Source: Cinnamomum chago (taxonomy: Eukaryota > Streptophyta > Magnoliopsida > Laurales > Lauraceae). Taken from it: a stretch of DNA of 64,000 nt. The position numbers and the translations under genes were made by a program. Of the stretch, positions 1 through 10,189 are shown one piece after another. The DNA lies in NCBI GenBank assembly GCA_038049695.1, contig CP142452.1:73661501-73725500 (forward strand). Reading direction: 5' to 3'. The notes under the pieces are model-generated. The model was not told the DNA's origin. It saw only the letters and a list, made by a program, of their open reading frames with translations, and ran no database searches. Position 1 is the stretch's first letter. Each line of letters opens with the position of its first letter.

Positions 1-2376
1 CAAAAGCGAGGGTGGACGTTGATCTCAACAAAAACGATTCACAAGCACCAACATGCCTGATTTTTCGGTATTTGCTTATCCATCATCAACAATAGATTCA
101 CAACTATCTAGAGATCATTGTTATCATATATAGTAATGTTGTATAAACAAAAAAAAGTATCATGCTCAGGAATTTTATGGCCATTTGTTTTCTCTTCTCT
201 ACTGCATTGCTATGGTCTCTGTCATATTTATTATGATCAAGTGGATATCATAAACGTAGCCGTAGAGAATGGAGGGCATTTAGATCTCCATGCATTGTTA
301 TGTCCCCTGTTGTGGTGAATCCATTCCCTCACTAGACTGCTTGCATTGTACCATTTCTCTTTATTAATTTATAATTTCCAGTTTGTTGCTTCTGATCTAA
401 ATTAAATAAATGTATTCCTCCTCTGCTTTGCGACAAATTGGACTAGTCATTTATAATTTTATATACTAGCGAAAACTCCCGTGTGCTAAGCACAGGCAGC
501 GTAATTCATAATATTTAATATTAAAAACGTATATTATAAAATTTAAACTATACGGTGGTGTAATAAACTGATTCTTTAAACATATATTGTCAATATTAAA
601 TATATGATGAATTCTAAAGGACTACCATAACAGCCTATATATAACACAAAACTCTAGACTATCCACTTTCAGCAAGAAATTAATTTCGCAAGAGTAACAC
701 AACTGATGAAGATACATGCGCAGGTAGGTAAATCCTCTCTATCATGTAAAATTACTTAATAAAACAACTAAGTTCAATCAATGAAAGATATATAATATTT
801 TTTAAAACCTTGAAAGTAACATTACCTCTTTGACCACCATGTACAAAAATAAACTAATAAGGCCATTTGTTCAAATTCATCACAAATTACGATAAATCAT
901 CAGGGAAGTAAAGCTCAATATGTAATTGAAAGAAAAAAGAAAGAAAAAACAACATGTTTCCAACATCCATTACAAAAAATGATAACCAAGACAGCCATTA
1001 TCAACATGTTTCCAAAATTCATTCAGGATTTATATAATAAAAAGAAGACAAAAATAATATTTTCATAGGCAGGCAATAGGGAATAAGCAATATATACTTG
1101 TTTAATAGACAATAGCCAAATTGTAAGAAGCAATAGGTGTTCAGAAAAAGGGAAAAGATTCAAAGAAAATAAATAATATTTGTGAAAGAGCATGCATTTG
1201 TATACATTTAGAGCAAGAGGGAAAAAAATCTGAATTGGTCGTGGTGAGAGAGAGAGAGAGAATGATCTTGACCATGGCATAGAATCTGCACATGTACAAT
1301 ACAGAAGGAAAAAAATAAAATTATAAAATCAAGAGAACCCTCAAAAGAAAAACAATTGCACATACAACAAAAAAAAGAAAACACACTAAAATTATAAAAA
1401 CCAAGAGAATTTTCACAAAAAAAAATAAATTGACATATCCATGGGCCATGGGCTATCACAAATGATTTTGGTTGTGGCAAAGACAAAATAGTAGAGAGTT
1501 GCCATCACAAGTGCATAAAGATTAGAGCGGTCGATTGCCATTATAAATGTAAGCAGTTTACAATTTATTCAAGGTGTTCATATCATGTTAGATCATTCAG
1601 GCAAGGCCTTTGGCACCCTACTCTGACCAAATGATGTTTTTTTGAAGAAAAAACAATTGCATTTTATTTTATCACATTTGTACCAGAATTGTACACTGCA
1701 GCAATTTTGTCAAACACTCTTTGCACATAGAACCAATAAACAAAACCAAAATATAACTGAGCAGAAAAACACAGGAAGAATCATTAAAAGAAATGTGGTA
1801 AATAGCAAAAGGGATGCAATACCTTTGCTTAGGTCCGGTGAAGCTTGGAAAATGCCCGCTATAACGACCCAACCCATGCCCGGTGCAATATTGTCCTCTT
1901 TAGCTCATGGGCTACTCGACCAGAGGATCTAACCCAAGCACATCCAATCTTGCCTTAAGGCTTTAAAACGTGTCACACCAAATTAGAAAGGTATCGCACA
2001 TTTAGTCTTCACTTTGGACAGTCACATGAGCGATGTGGGATGTAACAATAAAAGTGATTGAGGAAGCATTGCAGCAGAGCCAACGATGGGGCAGTGGCCT
2101 TTGGAAATGACGATGAATGAGCCAATGAGGATATTAGAGTCCGGTCACAAATCGATGGAGATAGTTGATAAGAGAGCTATGTATAGAAATGGCTGAGGCA
2201 CTATATAATACTCTACAAGATCATGTTAAACCATGTGCATACACACTGCCACGCCACTAATCTTTGTAATCCTTTTAATTCTAGCCTTCAATCATCCAAT
2301 CCATTACAACTATTACACCGTTCAAAAAAAAGGAAAAATGAAGAAAGAACGAAAGAAAGAAGAATAGAACTATTAC
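1..2376. other. Non-coding DNA: putative ACL5-like intron or 3' flank, with repeats
   Basis: No conserved coding segment was found here on either strand. If the exon at 2377-2510 is functional, this stretch is the start of its first intron, because the later spermidine/spermine-synthase exons are not visible. It holds a Helitron-like terminus at 466, a GA microsatellite near 1247-1260, and at about 1845-2050 a moderately GC-rich block containing 'cggtgcaatattgtcc' and 'gatgtgggatgtaaca'. That block resembles the ends of short plant LTR elements of the TRIM kind. The TRIM reading is from memory of such motifs and is weak. Confidence 0.5.
466..505 (-). mobile_element. Helitron-like 3' terminus (minus strand)
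   Basis: CTAG at 466-469 is followed on the plus strand by a GTGCTAAGCAC hairpin core at about 484-496. Read on the minus strand this is hairpin, about a dozen bases, then CTAG followed by T, the layout of a plant Helitron 3' end. The motif is closely related to the well-supported Helitron end at 46651. The 5' end of the element was not located, so only the terminus is called. Confidence 0.4.
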
Positions 2377-2510
2377 CCATTCAAAGCAAAAGACCATTTA
2401 AGATCATTGTCAATTTCCTCTTCATACCAATGGCATTTGCTATGATAGTCTTCGCGGAGACCGCTATCAACAACCCCATTGGAATGGATCATCTCAATAG
2501 CTTCTCCCAT
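2377..2510 (-). CDS. ACL5: Thermospermine synthase (ACAULIS5-like), first coding exon only
   Basis: The ATG at 2510 opens a 44-codon exon that begins MGEAIEMIHSNG and contains CHWYEEEIDNDLKWSFALN. ACL5-type aminopropyltransferases begin MGEA and carry CHWYEE-(x)IDxDLKWSFALNS just ahead of the spermidine-synthase fold. ACL5 makes thermospermine from spermidine and decarboxylated S-adenosylmethionine and restrains xylem differentiation. The exon ends at a plausible GTAATA donor (2376-2371). The residue after ALN would be encoded by GG plus the next exon, where the family usually has Ser. The downstream exons carrying the substrate-binding GGGEG motif are absent from 1-2376. Either the first intron exceeds 2.3 kb and the gene continues off the window, or this is an orphan exon. 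A 5' leader rich in pyrimidines precedes it. Assignment is from remembered family sequence. Confidence 0.7.
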
Positions 2511-2960
2511 GTCTATAAGAAAGATACAACTACACAGAAAGAAGAGAACAAGAGAAAATAAGAAGAAGAAGATGGTAAAAGGAGTAAGTGAGTGAGGTTT
2601 TTGGGTTACTCACAAGTAAATGGTTTTATAGCAATTTTGGGAGAGAGAAAAGTATAGAAAATGGGTCGTTTGCTGGTAGCTTCCTCAGTTTCAAAAGAGA
2701 GCTCTCCACACATGGGGACGAAACGCTTCCTATTAATGGAGACATTAGTTAGGCTGATATTGGTAGGAGGTGGGGGGGAAGAAGAGAGAAGGAAAGAGAG
2801 GAAATTAAGAGAGAGGCTATAGAAAATTGAAAAGGTTTGAAGAGTTAATGTTTTTGGAAAGGTAGAGAGACTCAAAAAATCATGAACTGTTACAAAGGGG
2901 AAGGGCGATGGACGATTCAATCATCAGTGAAATGGGGAAGAGAGTCAAGATAAATTAGTT
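2511..2960 (-). promoter_or_regulatory. Putative 5' leader and promoter of the ACL5-like gene
   Basis: Read on the minus strand, the 450 bases before the ATG at 2510 are strongly pyrimidine-rich (long CT runs at about 2640-2700 and 2760-2860), as is common in plant 5' leaders. The stretch is open over about 100 codons at 2606-2920, but its composition (Ser, Leu, Phe, Pro runs) is what a CT-rich leader gives by chance. No TATA box could be placed with confidence. Confidence 0.35.
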
Positions 2961-3032
2961 GGTCAAAATCAAATTGAAATTGATCCCTGATTTCTCAATT
3001 GAACACTTTTCGCTTCATATATAATATAATAA

Positions 3033-3175
3033 CAAAAAGTCTACTTGGACAAACTTTTTGGCCAGAATTTTGGCCAACCCATATGGTTTCCATTGAATAT
3101 CATAGTGATATTCAATGGAAACCATATGGGTTGGCCAAAATTCTGGCCAAAAAGTTTGTCCAAGTAGCATTACTC
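3033..3175. mobile_element. Perfect foldback MITE, probably Mutator-like
   Basis: Bases 3041-3102 and 3106-3167 are exact reverse complements: two 62-base arms around a 3-base loop (TAG). Just outside, CAAAAAGT on the left and CATTACTC on the right continue a weak terminal similarity. The 9-mer ATATAATAA lies at both 3024-3032 and 3176-3184. A 9-bp target duplication suits Mutator-like MITEs, though the flank is AT-rich and a chance match is possible. The perfect arms imply recent insertion or maintenance. It sits about 530-660 bp upstream of the ACL5-like start codon. Confidence 0.7.
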
Positions 3176-3184
3176 ATATAATAA

Positions 3185-5095
3185 TTGTTGATCAATTGTT
3201 TTCATCACTTTGATGGTCCAGTCCTAACCCCCGGCAGAACAGTCTTTTGATCATCACATTATAGTCATTCTTTCTCTTTAAAGTTGAATGTTGGTTGAAA
3301 AAAAAATAACCTCAATTCTGGCCTTAGGAGAAGCCACATCAGCTTATTAGGGCTCATTTGTGGATGTGTCCTTTCAAAAATACATAATATGTGCCTTTTC
3401 AATAAAAGGTGTCTCTTGAGCTAAATATGTGCCTTTTCAATAAAATGTCTCTTGAGCCCATTTGTGTGGATGTAGCCTAATTCAAATGGATGCCTTCCAA
3501 CTTTATTAAGGTTATTTTAAAAGTTTTTATTTAGTATTCAAAATGAGCATAAATGCATACGAATCCTTTGTTTTTAAGATAAAACGTATATGTTGACGTG
3601 GATTAAGCGAAGAAAGGTTTGGTTTTCATAATTTTTTGGTTGATTTAAATTTTTTAATTAGATTGTTATACATAGATTTATATTGAAGGGAGATTAATCT
3701 TAATATATTATTGAGGACTTAACAAGTGCGATGCACAGGGGCTTCACGCTAGTATAGTTGATAACTATACACATCTCCCTACCTTGCAAAAATGATCCAC
3801 CCTAATCCAGGATGCCCTGTTCAGATCCTGCCCACAACTATGTATTGGCAGTTTGACAGTCATCTAGATAGGCACCACAAAAGAAGCCTTCATCAAATTT
3901 GAAATTTTAGACCAGCTTTCCATTGAAAATTTGGGCTGTCCTCTTCTCTCTTTGCTTTCTGCATTTGTTTACTATGACTTCCATCATGAAAGATTCCCAA
4001 AATGCTGCCATCCATTCAAAATCTATACATTGGAAGAAACTAGCCATCAGTTTTTAATAAAGTTCTAGAAGATTTGAACATCATATCTGACACCAAATTT
4101 CAATCTTATATGTGTATTTAATTTCCTCCATCTGTTTTCTCTCTTTTAGATGATTGTTATCCCTTTTAATGCAAAATTTTCATTGTCAATGATGTCTTTG
4201 TCCCTCCAATTCTCAATCACCCACCCTGAATTTTCAACAACATTTTCTCTTTGAAAATGACTTGATTTAAATGTGGTTGACTATAAATCGGTTTCTTTGG
4301 TAGACAATTCAGGTTAGTTGGAGGGATACTGTGGCAACAATTAAAGCCCTGTAGCATATGCATGGTGGGACCCTCCAGACCGTTGACCGTGCGGGTATAT
4401 CTTTGTCTGATAGCGTTCTCTTTCTCATTATCCTTATAATTTCTAGATAGAAACTTATGGTACTAGTCTCAATTCATAAGACTTTGTACACTTCTTGCAG
4501 CTGCGGTCAAAATGGTTTGTTGCAGGTGCCAGTGTCTTGGGACTCTCTGGCCCTCCCTCCCTCTCTATGTCAGAGCTGTCCGTCGAATTCATGGGAACAA
4601 ATAAGCTCATTAGAATTAAAAGTGCCCATTGCAAAGTATGATCCTAAAACTTGGTAAAAATCAAGTTAAAATTGTGTAAAATGTTCGGTTACATTTACCA
4701 TTTTTTATGGATAAAGTCCAAAATGATAAATGTTTTGTAACTCAATTGATACAATTTTTGTACTCTCTATACTCTATTTTGGCTTTTTTTTTTCATACCT
4801 GAAACATTCTAAGTGACTACTTATTTGCATAGAATTAAATTTCTAGGAATTATAAAAATATTTCACAGAAATAAGGATTAAAAAAGGGAATTCTAAGAAC
4901 AATATTCCTAAATGACTAAAATTGAAGAAACAAAAATGAAGATCCATAAATAGTCATTAGTCTTCTCCTAAATGAAGAGGAAAGTGAATTAAAGGTATCA
5001 TCATAGTAAATCAAATTCTAGAAAGTTAGGTCTAGTTGATATCATAAAAAGGTGATCAATTTTTTTCTCTCCTCCATTCTTTGGGTATCATTGTT
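3185..5095. other. Intergenic DNA between the ACL5-like exon and LecRK1
   Basis: No gene is recognisable. There is a short local duplication at about 3383-3450 (the phrase 'tatgtgccttttcaataaaa' occurs twice) and a Helitron-like terminus at about 3722-3752. Weak open frames, for example 4457-4657, show no family signature. Confidence 0.5.
3722..3752 (+). mobile_element. Helitron-like 3' terminus (plus strand)
   Basis: A short hairpin (GTGCGATGCAC core) is followed by about 14 bases and CTAG at 3749-3752, with T next. This mirrors the terminus at 466: both read CTAGCG inward from the outer edge. Either two separate Helitrons face away from each other or only the 3' ends survive. No 5' TC end was identified. 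Confidence 0.35.
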
Positions 5096-5255
5096 GATTC
5101 TAATATAGCATGATTGTTCCTTCGTTTTTTCTTTTTTCTTCCTCACTTGTAATCTGTCTTCTTTGGTCCTCTGTATCCCTTTTTGGGGGGGCTCTTTGAG
5201 CTCTTTTCCCCTTTTTTCTTTTAATACAACTGCTCTTAAAACAAAAAACAAAAAG
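5096..5255 (+). mobile_element. Possible 5'-truncated LINE tail, first copy
   Basis: The stretch runs through CT-rich text ending 'cttttaatacaactgctct' and then an A-rich run. This layout resembles the 3' end of the L1-type LINE at 57.2 kb. Closely similar copies lie at 29250-29370 and 50280-50400, each on the 3' side of a LecRK copy, so it predates the LecRK duplication. It could instead be an old host 3' untranslated region; the LINE reading is tentative. Confidence 0.3.
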
Positions 5256-5665
5256 CAAAAAAAAAAAAATCCAAAGTCCCAAACTCTATAATTAGGAGAG
5301 TATCCAAGACTGTCTGAAATCATGACTTAGAACCCATGCGTCTACTAAATTATAACAACTATCTACTAATGTTAATTTCATTTAATATGAATAATACTGA
5401 AAAGACCAACAGCGGTTACAATCTACAGCTCAATATCTACCTATGTAACAATTTACAATCTACAGCTCATCTACCTATGTTACAATGCTAATTATCTTCC
5501 TCAGATTTCATTGTCACTATGAGAAAATTATCTTGCAAGGTGATGTGGTGGCTGATAAAGACCAATAAATTCACAAATAAAACTCTTGTTTTGTCTCAAA
5601 TGTCAGCAGTTGGATTTATTTTTAAAGAATCTTGATCTTTAGCAATGGTGCAGTGAAATATGGCA

Positions 5666-7693
5666 TCAACGGCCTCCAGATAGGTTTGATTCAGCGCAAG
5701 ACGATGAGGACTCAAAAAATGACTTCTCCATAGTGATACTAAAAGGATACAGAGGCCCCATCTCTTTCAACATTTCTGCTTCCGCTGCTGATACAATATT
5801 ATTCCACTCGCTCGATGAAAATTCTGGCATTGGACAATCCCCATCAAGAAACTGCATCACCTGCCTCATGCTAGGCCGACCTGCAGCCATGGGGTGCGAG
5901 CACAGAAGACCAAGCTTCAACACCAACTCCATCTCTTCTTTCACATACTCATTCCCCAATCTCACATCCCTTGCCTCCAGGATTTCACCCCTCTTCCAAC
6001 ACTCCAACACCCAATCCACCAATATCATCTCCTCCAGTGACTCTCTCCATCCTATTGGTCTCTTCCCACAAGCTACTTCAAGCATAAATGCCCCGAAGGC
6101 AAACACGTCCGTGCTCGTCGTCGCCTTCCCTGTTCGAGTCAGCTCTGGTGCAATGTAACCAAGAGTACCCACAACGTGGGTGGTGTGAGGATTAGTGCCA
6201 TGATCATATAATCGTGCCAGACCGAAATCGCCTAGCCTTCCGTTAAATTCACCATCTAGGATGACATTGCTAGCTTTGATGTCTCTATGGAGGACTACCT
6301 GCTCCCATCCCTCATGCAGATAGAGAATCCCAGAAGCCACTCCTTTGATAATTCGGAATCTTTGGTGCCAGTTGAGGAATCTCTTGGGCTGATCGAAGAG
6401 GCACTTGTCAAGACTTCCATTGGGCATGAAGTCATAGACAAGAAGTAGCTCCCCCTTGCGACGGCAGTAGCCAAGGAGCTGAACCAAGTTCCTGTGCCTT
6501 AGGCGGCCGAGGCTCACAATTTCAGCTATGAACTCTTTCATCCCCTGTTTCGATTTATGAGAGACTCTTTTCACTGCTACTTGAATCTTTGAAGAGGGCA
6601 ACACCCCTTTATACACCATACCAAAACCCCCAGTTCCTAAGAGCTCTCTGTCTCTAAAGCCCTTGGTTGCTTTAAAGAGGTCCTTATAAGAAAACCTATG
6701 AGGCCCATATTCACGCTCCCAATCCTCAAGCACTTCAGCATATTTAATCTTCCTCCTCACTATAAAACCCACAGTAAAGAGAGTTAGAAGAAAGAAAAAC
6801 ACAGCAATTGAGGGTACCCCAATTGTTAAAACCTTGGATTTCTTCTTGGGTCCGACCCTAGGAAGCTTGGGAAGGCGAGAGAGATCAAGCTCTTGAGCTG
6901 GACCGTTCATTTTAAAGCTCCATCCAAGAATGTAATGGGATGATGTTACAACCGTGCCCGTTGCTGCAGAGAAACCCACATACATGGAGTCCTCGATGAT
7001 GGGGGAGAGATCCATGGCTAATGACAACAGAGGAATATTGGGCCTGGCTACATTTGTAGGCGACAATGTTACATTGATCTGCTTCTCTAAATTGCTATAT
7101 TCTATCCATACCTGGATTGGGCTTCCACTTCCAAGGCTAAAGTTTCTGAACCCACCATTTCCATTGGTAAAATACGCCGCAGAAGCAGATTTAACAGAGG
7201 TTAGACTGTTAACATCGACTCCTACATGGTTGTCGTCTATGTCTTGAAATTCAAGGGTCTTCATCGTGTCGAACTCGATGGCAACGACATGATTAGATGA
7301 ATTCCCATCGTTTGAGGAGTTGAAGAGACCGAGATATTGGCTGGGTAAAGCTGCAGTGAGATCTTTGGAAGCAGAGACGACGAAGGCCAGCCCATGCCCA
7401 TTCAAAATGGGATATTCGGGAACAATGGCCATGACAAAGCTAGTAGAGAAAGAGAAGGCGTTACCAGATGAAGAGTTCTTGAAGGGGATGGGAAGGGAGT
7501 AGAAGGCATGTCCATTCTCTTGCCTTGAAGTGTTGGTTAGCCTCAAGAGACCATTTGGTGTGATCTGTGCTAACCCGTCCAGGCTCATGTTCTTCTCAGC
7601 AGTTGGAAATCCACTGTATTTGAAATCAACGACGTCTGATTGAGAAGCTGCAAAATTCATGAAGAGAAACAGAACAATGACCTTAGATAGCAT
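5666..7693 (-). CDS. L-type lectin-domain receptor kinase (LecRK1), intact copy
   Basis: A single open exon encodes 675 aa, the usual length for the family, which is often intronless. Residues 1-17 form a signal peptide. Residues about 20-262 are a legume-lectin domain with the metal-site stretches AIEFDT (138-143) and DDNHVGVDVNS (153-163). A membrane segment spans about 288-312. The kinase spans about 348-620: Gly loop GTGGFG (353-358), VAVK with K375, HRDIKASN (469-476), DFG (489-491), APE (515-517). All key catalytic residues are present. The juxtamembrane EVLEDWEREYGPHRFSYKDL and the kinase resemble Arabidopsis LecRK clade IV. Such kinases sit in the plasma membrane and sense extracellular cues, often in defence; the ligand cannot be inferred. 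Two further copies in the window are frame-broken, so this is the only plausible functional member here. Confidence 0.93.
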   Translation of the reverse strand: MLSKVIVLFLFMNFAASQSDVVDFKYSGFPTAEKNMSLDGLAQITPNGLLRLTNTSRQENGHAFYSLPIPFKNSSSGNAFSFSTSFVMAIVPEYPILNGHGLAFVVSASKDLTAALPSQYLGLFNSSNDGNSSNHVVAIEFDTMKTLEFQDIDDNHVGVDVNSLTSVKSASAAYFTNGNGGFRNFSLGSGSPIQVWIEYSNLEKQINVTLSPTNVARPNIPLLSLAMDLSPIIEDSMYVGFSAATGTVVTSSHYILGWSFKMNGPAQELDLSRLPKLPRVGPKKKSKVLTIGVPSIAVFFFLLTLFTVGFIVRRKIKYAEVLEDWEREYGPHRFSYKDLFKATKGFRDRELLGTGGFGMVYKGVLPSSKIQVAVKRVSHKSKQGMKEFIAEIVSLGRLRHRNLVQLLGYCRRKGELLLVYDFMPNGSLDKCLFDQPKRFLNWHQRFRIIKGVASGILYLHEGWEQVVLHRDIKASNVILDGEFNGRLGDFGLARLYDHGTNPHTTHVVGTLGYIAPELTRTGKATTSTDVFAFGAFMLEVACGKRPIGWRESLEEMILVDWVLECWKRGEILEARDVRLGNEYVKEEMELVLKLGLLCSHPMAAGRPSMRQVMQFLDGDCPMPEFSSSEWNNIVSAAEAEMLKEMGPLYPFSITMEKSFFESSSSCAESNLSGGR

Positions 7694-7930
7694 TTTTCTC
7701 GCAGGCTTCTTTGCATCTGGTGCAGACTGCAGAGAAGAAATGGAAGAAATGTGTTGCTATACAAAAGAGAATAAGAATACACAAGAGTCCACCATTCCAC
7801 GGAGTCCGGATGCTGACTTCGCCCTCTCCTTTCCCACTATAACATGAGCAGGAGATTAATGAGTCCGGATCCTCAGTCGCAATTCGCAGTCATGATACAC
7901 GCACCGCGAGTGGGGCAATCATGTGACGCG
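7694..7930. other. LecRK1 upstream region, ending at the CACTA insertion
   Basis: The first ~165 bases match the upstream DNA of LecRK2 and LecRK3 as far as 'gagcaggagattaat' (7840-7858). After that the sequence switches to DNA ('gagtccggatcc') that in the other units lies on the 3' side of a LecRK copy. The segment to 7930 and its continuation at 16010 are homologous to about 29031-29215 and 50067-50240. Confidence 0.6.
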
Positions 7931-7949
7931 CACTACAAGAAAATTGACA

Positions 7950-8345
7950 ATTAGCGGCGGTTTATTTGTCTGTCACTACATCTAACTATTATGTTAAGTA
8001 CAGCGGCATAAAATGTATTTTGCTGCTAATAAGTTGATTTTAATATATATAGTGGCAGAAATTGTATTGTACTGCTATTAAGTATGTATTTTTTAAATAC
8101 ATATAGCGATGGAAATTATATTTTGCTGTTATTAAGTGTAGTGAAGGAAAGTTTTTAAATACATACAGTGGCAGAAATGGTATTTTACTGTTATTAAGTG
8201 TAGTTATATATACAGCGGTAGATATGATATTTTGCTGCTATTAAGTAATACATAATGATATTTTACTGTATAGCAGCAGAATACCAGTTCTGCCGCTATT
8301 AATACGTCAACGAAGTATAGCAGCATAATACCATTTATGCTGCTT
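7950..8345. repeat. CACTA left subterminal repeat array
   Basis: About eight units of 35-65 bases repeat the pattern AGYGGCAGAAAT...TATTTTGCTGCTATTAAGT. Each unit is roughly self-complementary (GCGGC near its start, GCTGC near its end), so the array is a chain of small hairpins. Subterminal arrays in En/Spm are where the TNPA-type protein binds; that role here is inferred from family knowledge. Confidence 0.75.
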
Positions 8346-8399
8346 TAAACATTATATATACACATTTTCATTTTCCCTACAACGAGTTCCTGCTTTCCC

Positions 8400-9515
8400 G
8401 TGGTAAAGAAGGAAAAGCTCCCTCTGCACTTTCATCCCCAAAACTGAGATCTCTCTCTCTGCCCAAAACCCTAATTTAATCATCGAGAACCAGCATTTTC
8501 ATCCCCAAAACTGAGATCTCTCTCTTCCCAAAACCCTAATCTTTGAGACCTCTCTCTTCCCCAAAACCATAATCTCTGAGAACTCTCTTCCCCAAAACCC
8601 TAATATTTGTTTGGAGCTTCCAGCAGCTGAGAAGAAGAAGGTAAGACCTACTTCCCTGGATATTTTCCGATCTTCGACGATCTGCTTACGTTAGGGTTTT
8701 GGTCTGTGCTTTAATTTGTTGATTTCTCCTTCGTCAGATCTTGCTACGGTATCTCGTTGTTGGGCTGGAAGCTAGGGTTTTGTCGAAGAGCAGAAGAAAT
8801 GAGACTTTTTTTTGAGTTGTTGTGCTATTTCTGGTCGGATCTTAGGGTTTTTTTGGGTGAAGCTAGAATGGAAACTAGGTTTTTTTGGAGAGAAGAACTA
8901 AGGAAAAAGGTCGTTTGTGCTGATTTTGTTGAACGTGAAGGTTTTCTCTGTATTTGTCACAGATCTTGAGCCGATTTATTAGTTCTCAGTTTGATCAAGG
9001 GTTTTAGAGATGGAGATTGAGTTTGATTGGAAGTTAGAATCGTAATGCAGACTTTGATCCTTCTGAAAAAGTAAGATCAAAGGTCAATTTTACATAATCG
9101 AGTCTGGGGTTGTTTGGGTTTTGTTCAGTTGTTCTTATTTTACTGATTGGAGTTGTATTGAGGTGAATATCAATTTTATCTTAAGTTGAAATTCTTGTAG
9201 TTCGAGTTGTTTGCAATTTTTACTTGCTGATTGGGGTGAAGTATGGCGCAGAGTAATTGGGAAGCAGATAAAATGTACGTTCTGTGGTAAAAAAAGAGTT
9301 CTTTTTGTTCTTCTTCTTACTTTTCATGTGGCTGTTGAGTGGAGGGACTGCTGTGTTATTTTATTTTATTTTTATTTTGTTGAAGTTATGGTTTTGATGA
9401 ATTTGATTTTTTTTTAGGCTTGATGTCTATATCTATGATTACTTGTTGAAGAGGAATTTGCATGATTCTGCGAAAGCATTTATGGCTGAAGGGAAGGTAT
9501 CTGGAGATCCAGTAG
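8400..9515 (+). pseudogene. Captured LEUNIG_HOMOLOG-like fragment: 5' leader and first two coding exons (LisH)
   Basis: ATG at 9243 starts exon 9243-9274 (MAQSNWEADK). A GT donor at 9275 and AG acceptor at 9416-9417 join it in phase to exon 9418-9515 ([15 protein letters not shown], then [15 protein letters not shown]). Together they give 43 codons of the LisH/LUFS start of LEUNIG-type co-repressors; MAQSNWEADK is the LEUNIG_HOMOLOG form. A GTAAG donor follows at 9516, but the next exon (the family's DAPGGFLFEWW stretch) is missing. Upstream, a CT-rich leader with a GTAAGA donor at 8641 looks like the gene's 5' untranslated exon, so its promoter may have come along. The WD40 repeats are absent. 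The full protein is a nuclear co-repressor that oligomerises through LisH. Lies inside the CACTA element. Confidence 0.82.
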
Positions 9516-10189
9516 GTAAGACCATGAAGCAATATGTTTTTTCATTCTTTTGATTTTTTTTTCTTTTGCCTTTGAGGGGAATGCATCTTGTATTGTTCTT
9601 TTTGTGTTGGTACTTTGTTTAGTTCTATTGGGTTTGATATTGGAATCTGTTTCCTCATCAAAGTTTGAATAGTGTAATTGGTTATGAAATTATGGAGATG
9701 CAATATTGTGGTTTCTGATCTTGCTTAGCTTTTTTCTTTTTTGAAAGATATCAGGACTTGATTTTTGTCTTCTCTTAGAAAAGGCACTAGGGTGTAATGA
9801 GATGAATGGATTATTGTGGGCTTGGAAGGTCCAATACTTGGGTCTTTCTCAGGAATCATTGTTTCATAGGCTGTAAAATCTTAACCCATGCTGGATTTAT
9901 AAATGCAGAGAGATCCTCTATCTGTGGCCAACTTTGTCAGTTTACTTTGCCGTGGTAACGCAAGTACTTGCACACCCGCGACATACAAAGTCTCTTATCA
10001 TCAGCATTACATGCTGAATTGGTCCCTTGTTGTTTCTGGGGAAGGGGGTGCCTCACCAAGTTTCTAATGGATTGGCTGCGTTCATGAATGATTATGGACA
10101 GTGTACGCGCATCCACGTGTGTTAGATGTGATATGAACCATTCATCTATTCATTTGTCTGATTTGTGAGCACAATTGGATTCGCCATGT

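Noticed and set aside
1845-2050. Possible TRIM (Cassandra-like) LTR
   Set aside because: Some motifs are reminiscent, but I cannot see the 5S rRNA-like core or two defined ends, so no element is called.
2606-2920. Open frame of 104 codons on the minus strand upstream of the ACL5-like exon
   Set aside because: Composition is Ser/Leu/Phe/Pro from a CT-rich leader, with no domain; better explained as 5' untranslated sequence.
2999-3181. Open frame through the foldback element
   Set aside because: It reads both arms of a perfect inverted repeat, so the 'protein' is a by-product of the palindrome.
5733-6158. Plus-strand open frame opposite the LecRK kinase (repeated at 29912 and 57558)
   Set aside because: Antisense shadow of the kinase coding sequence.
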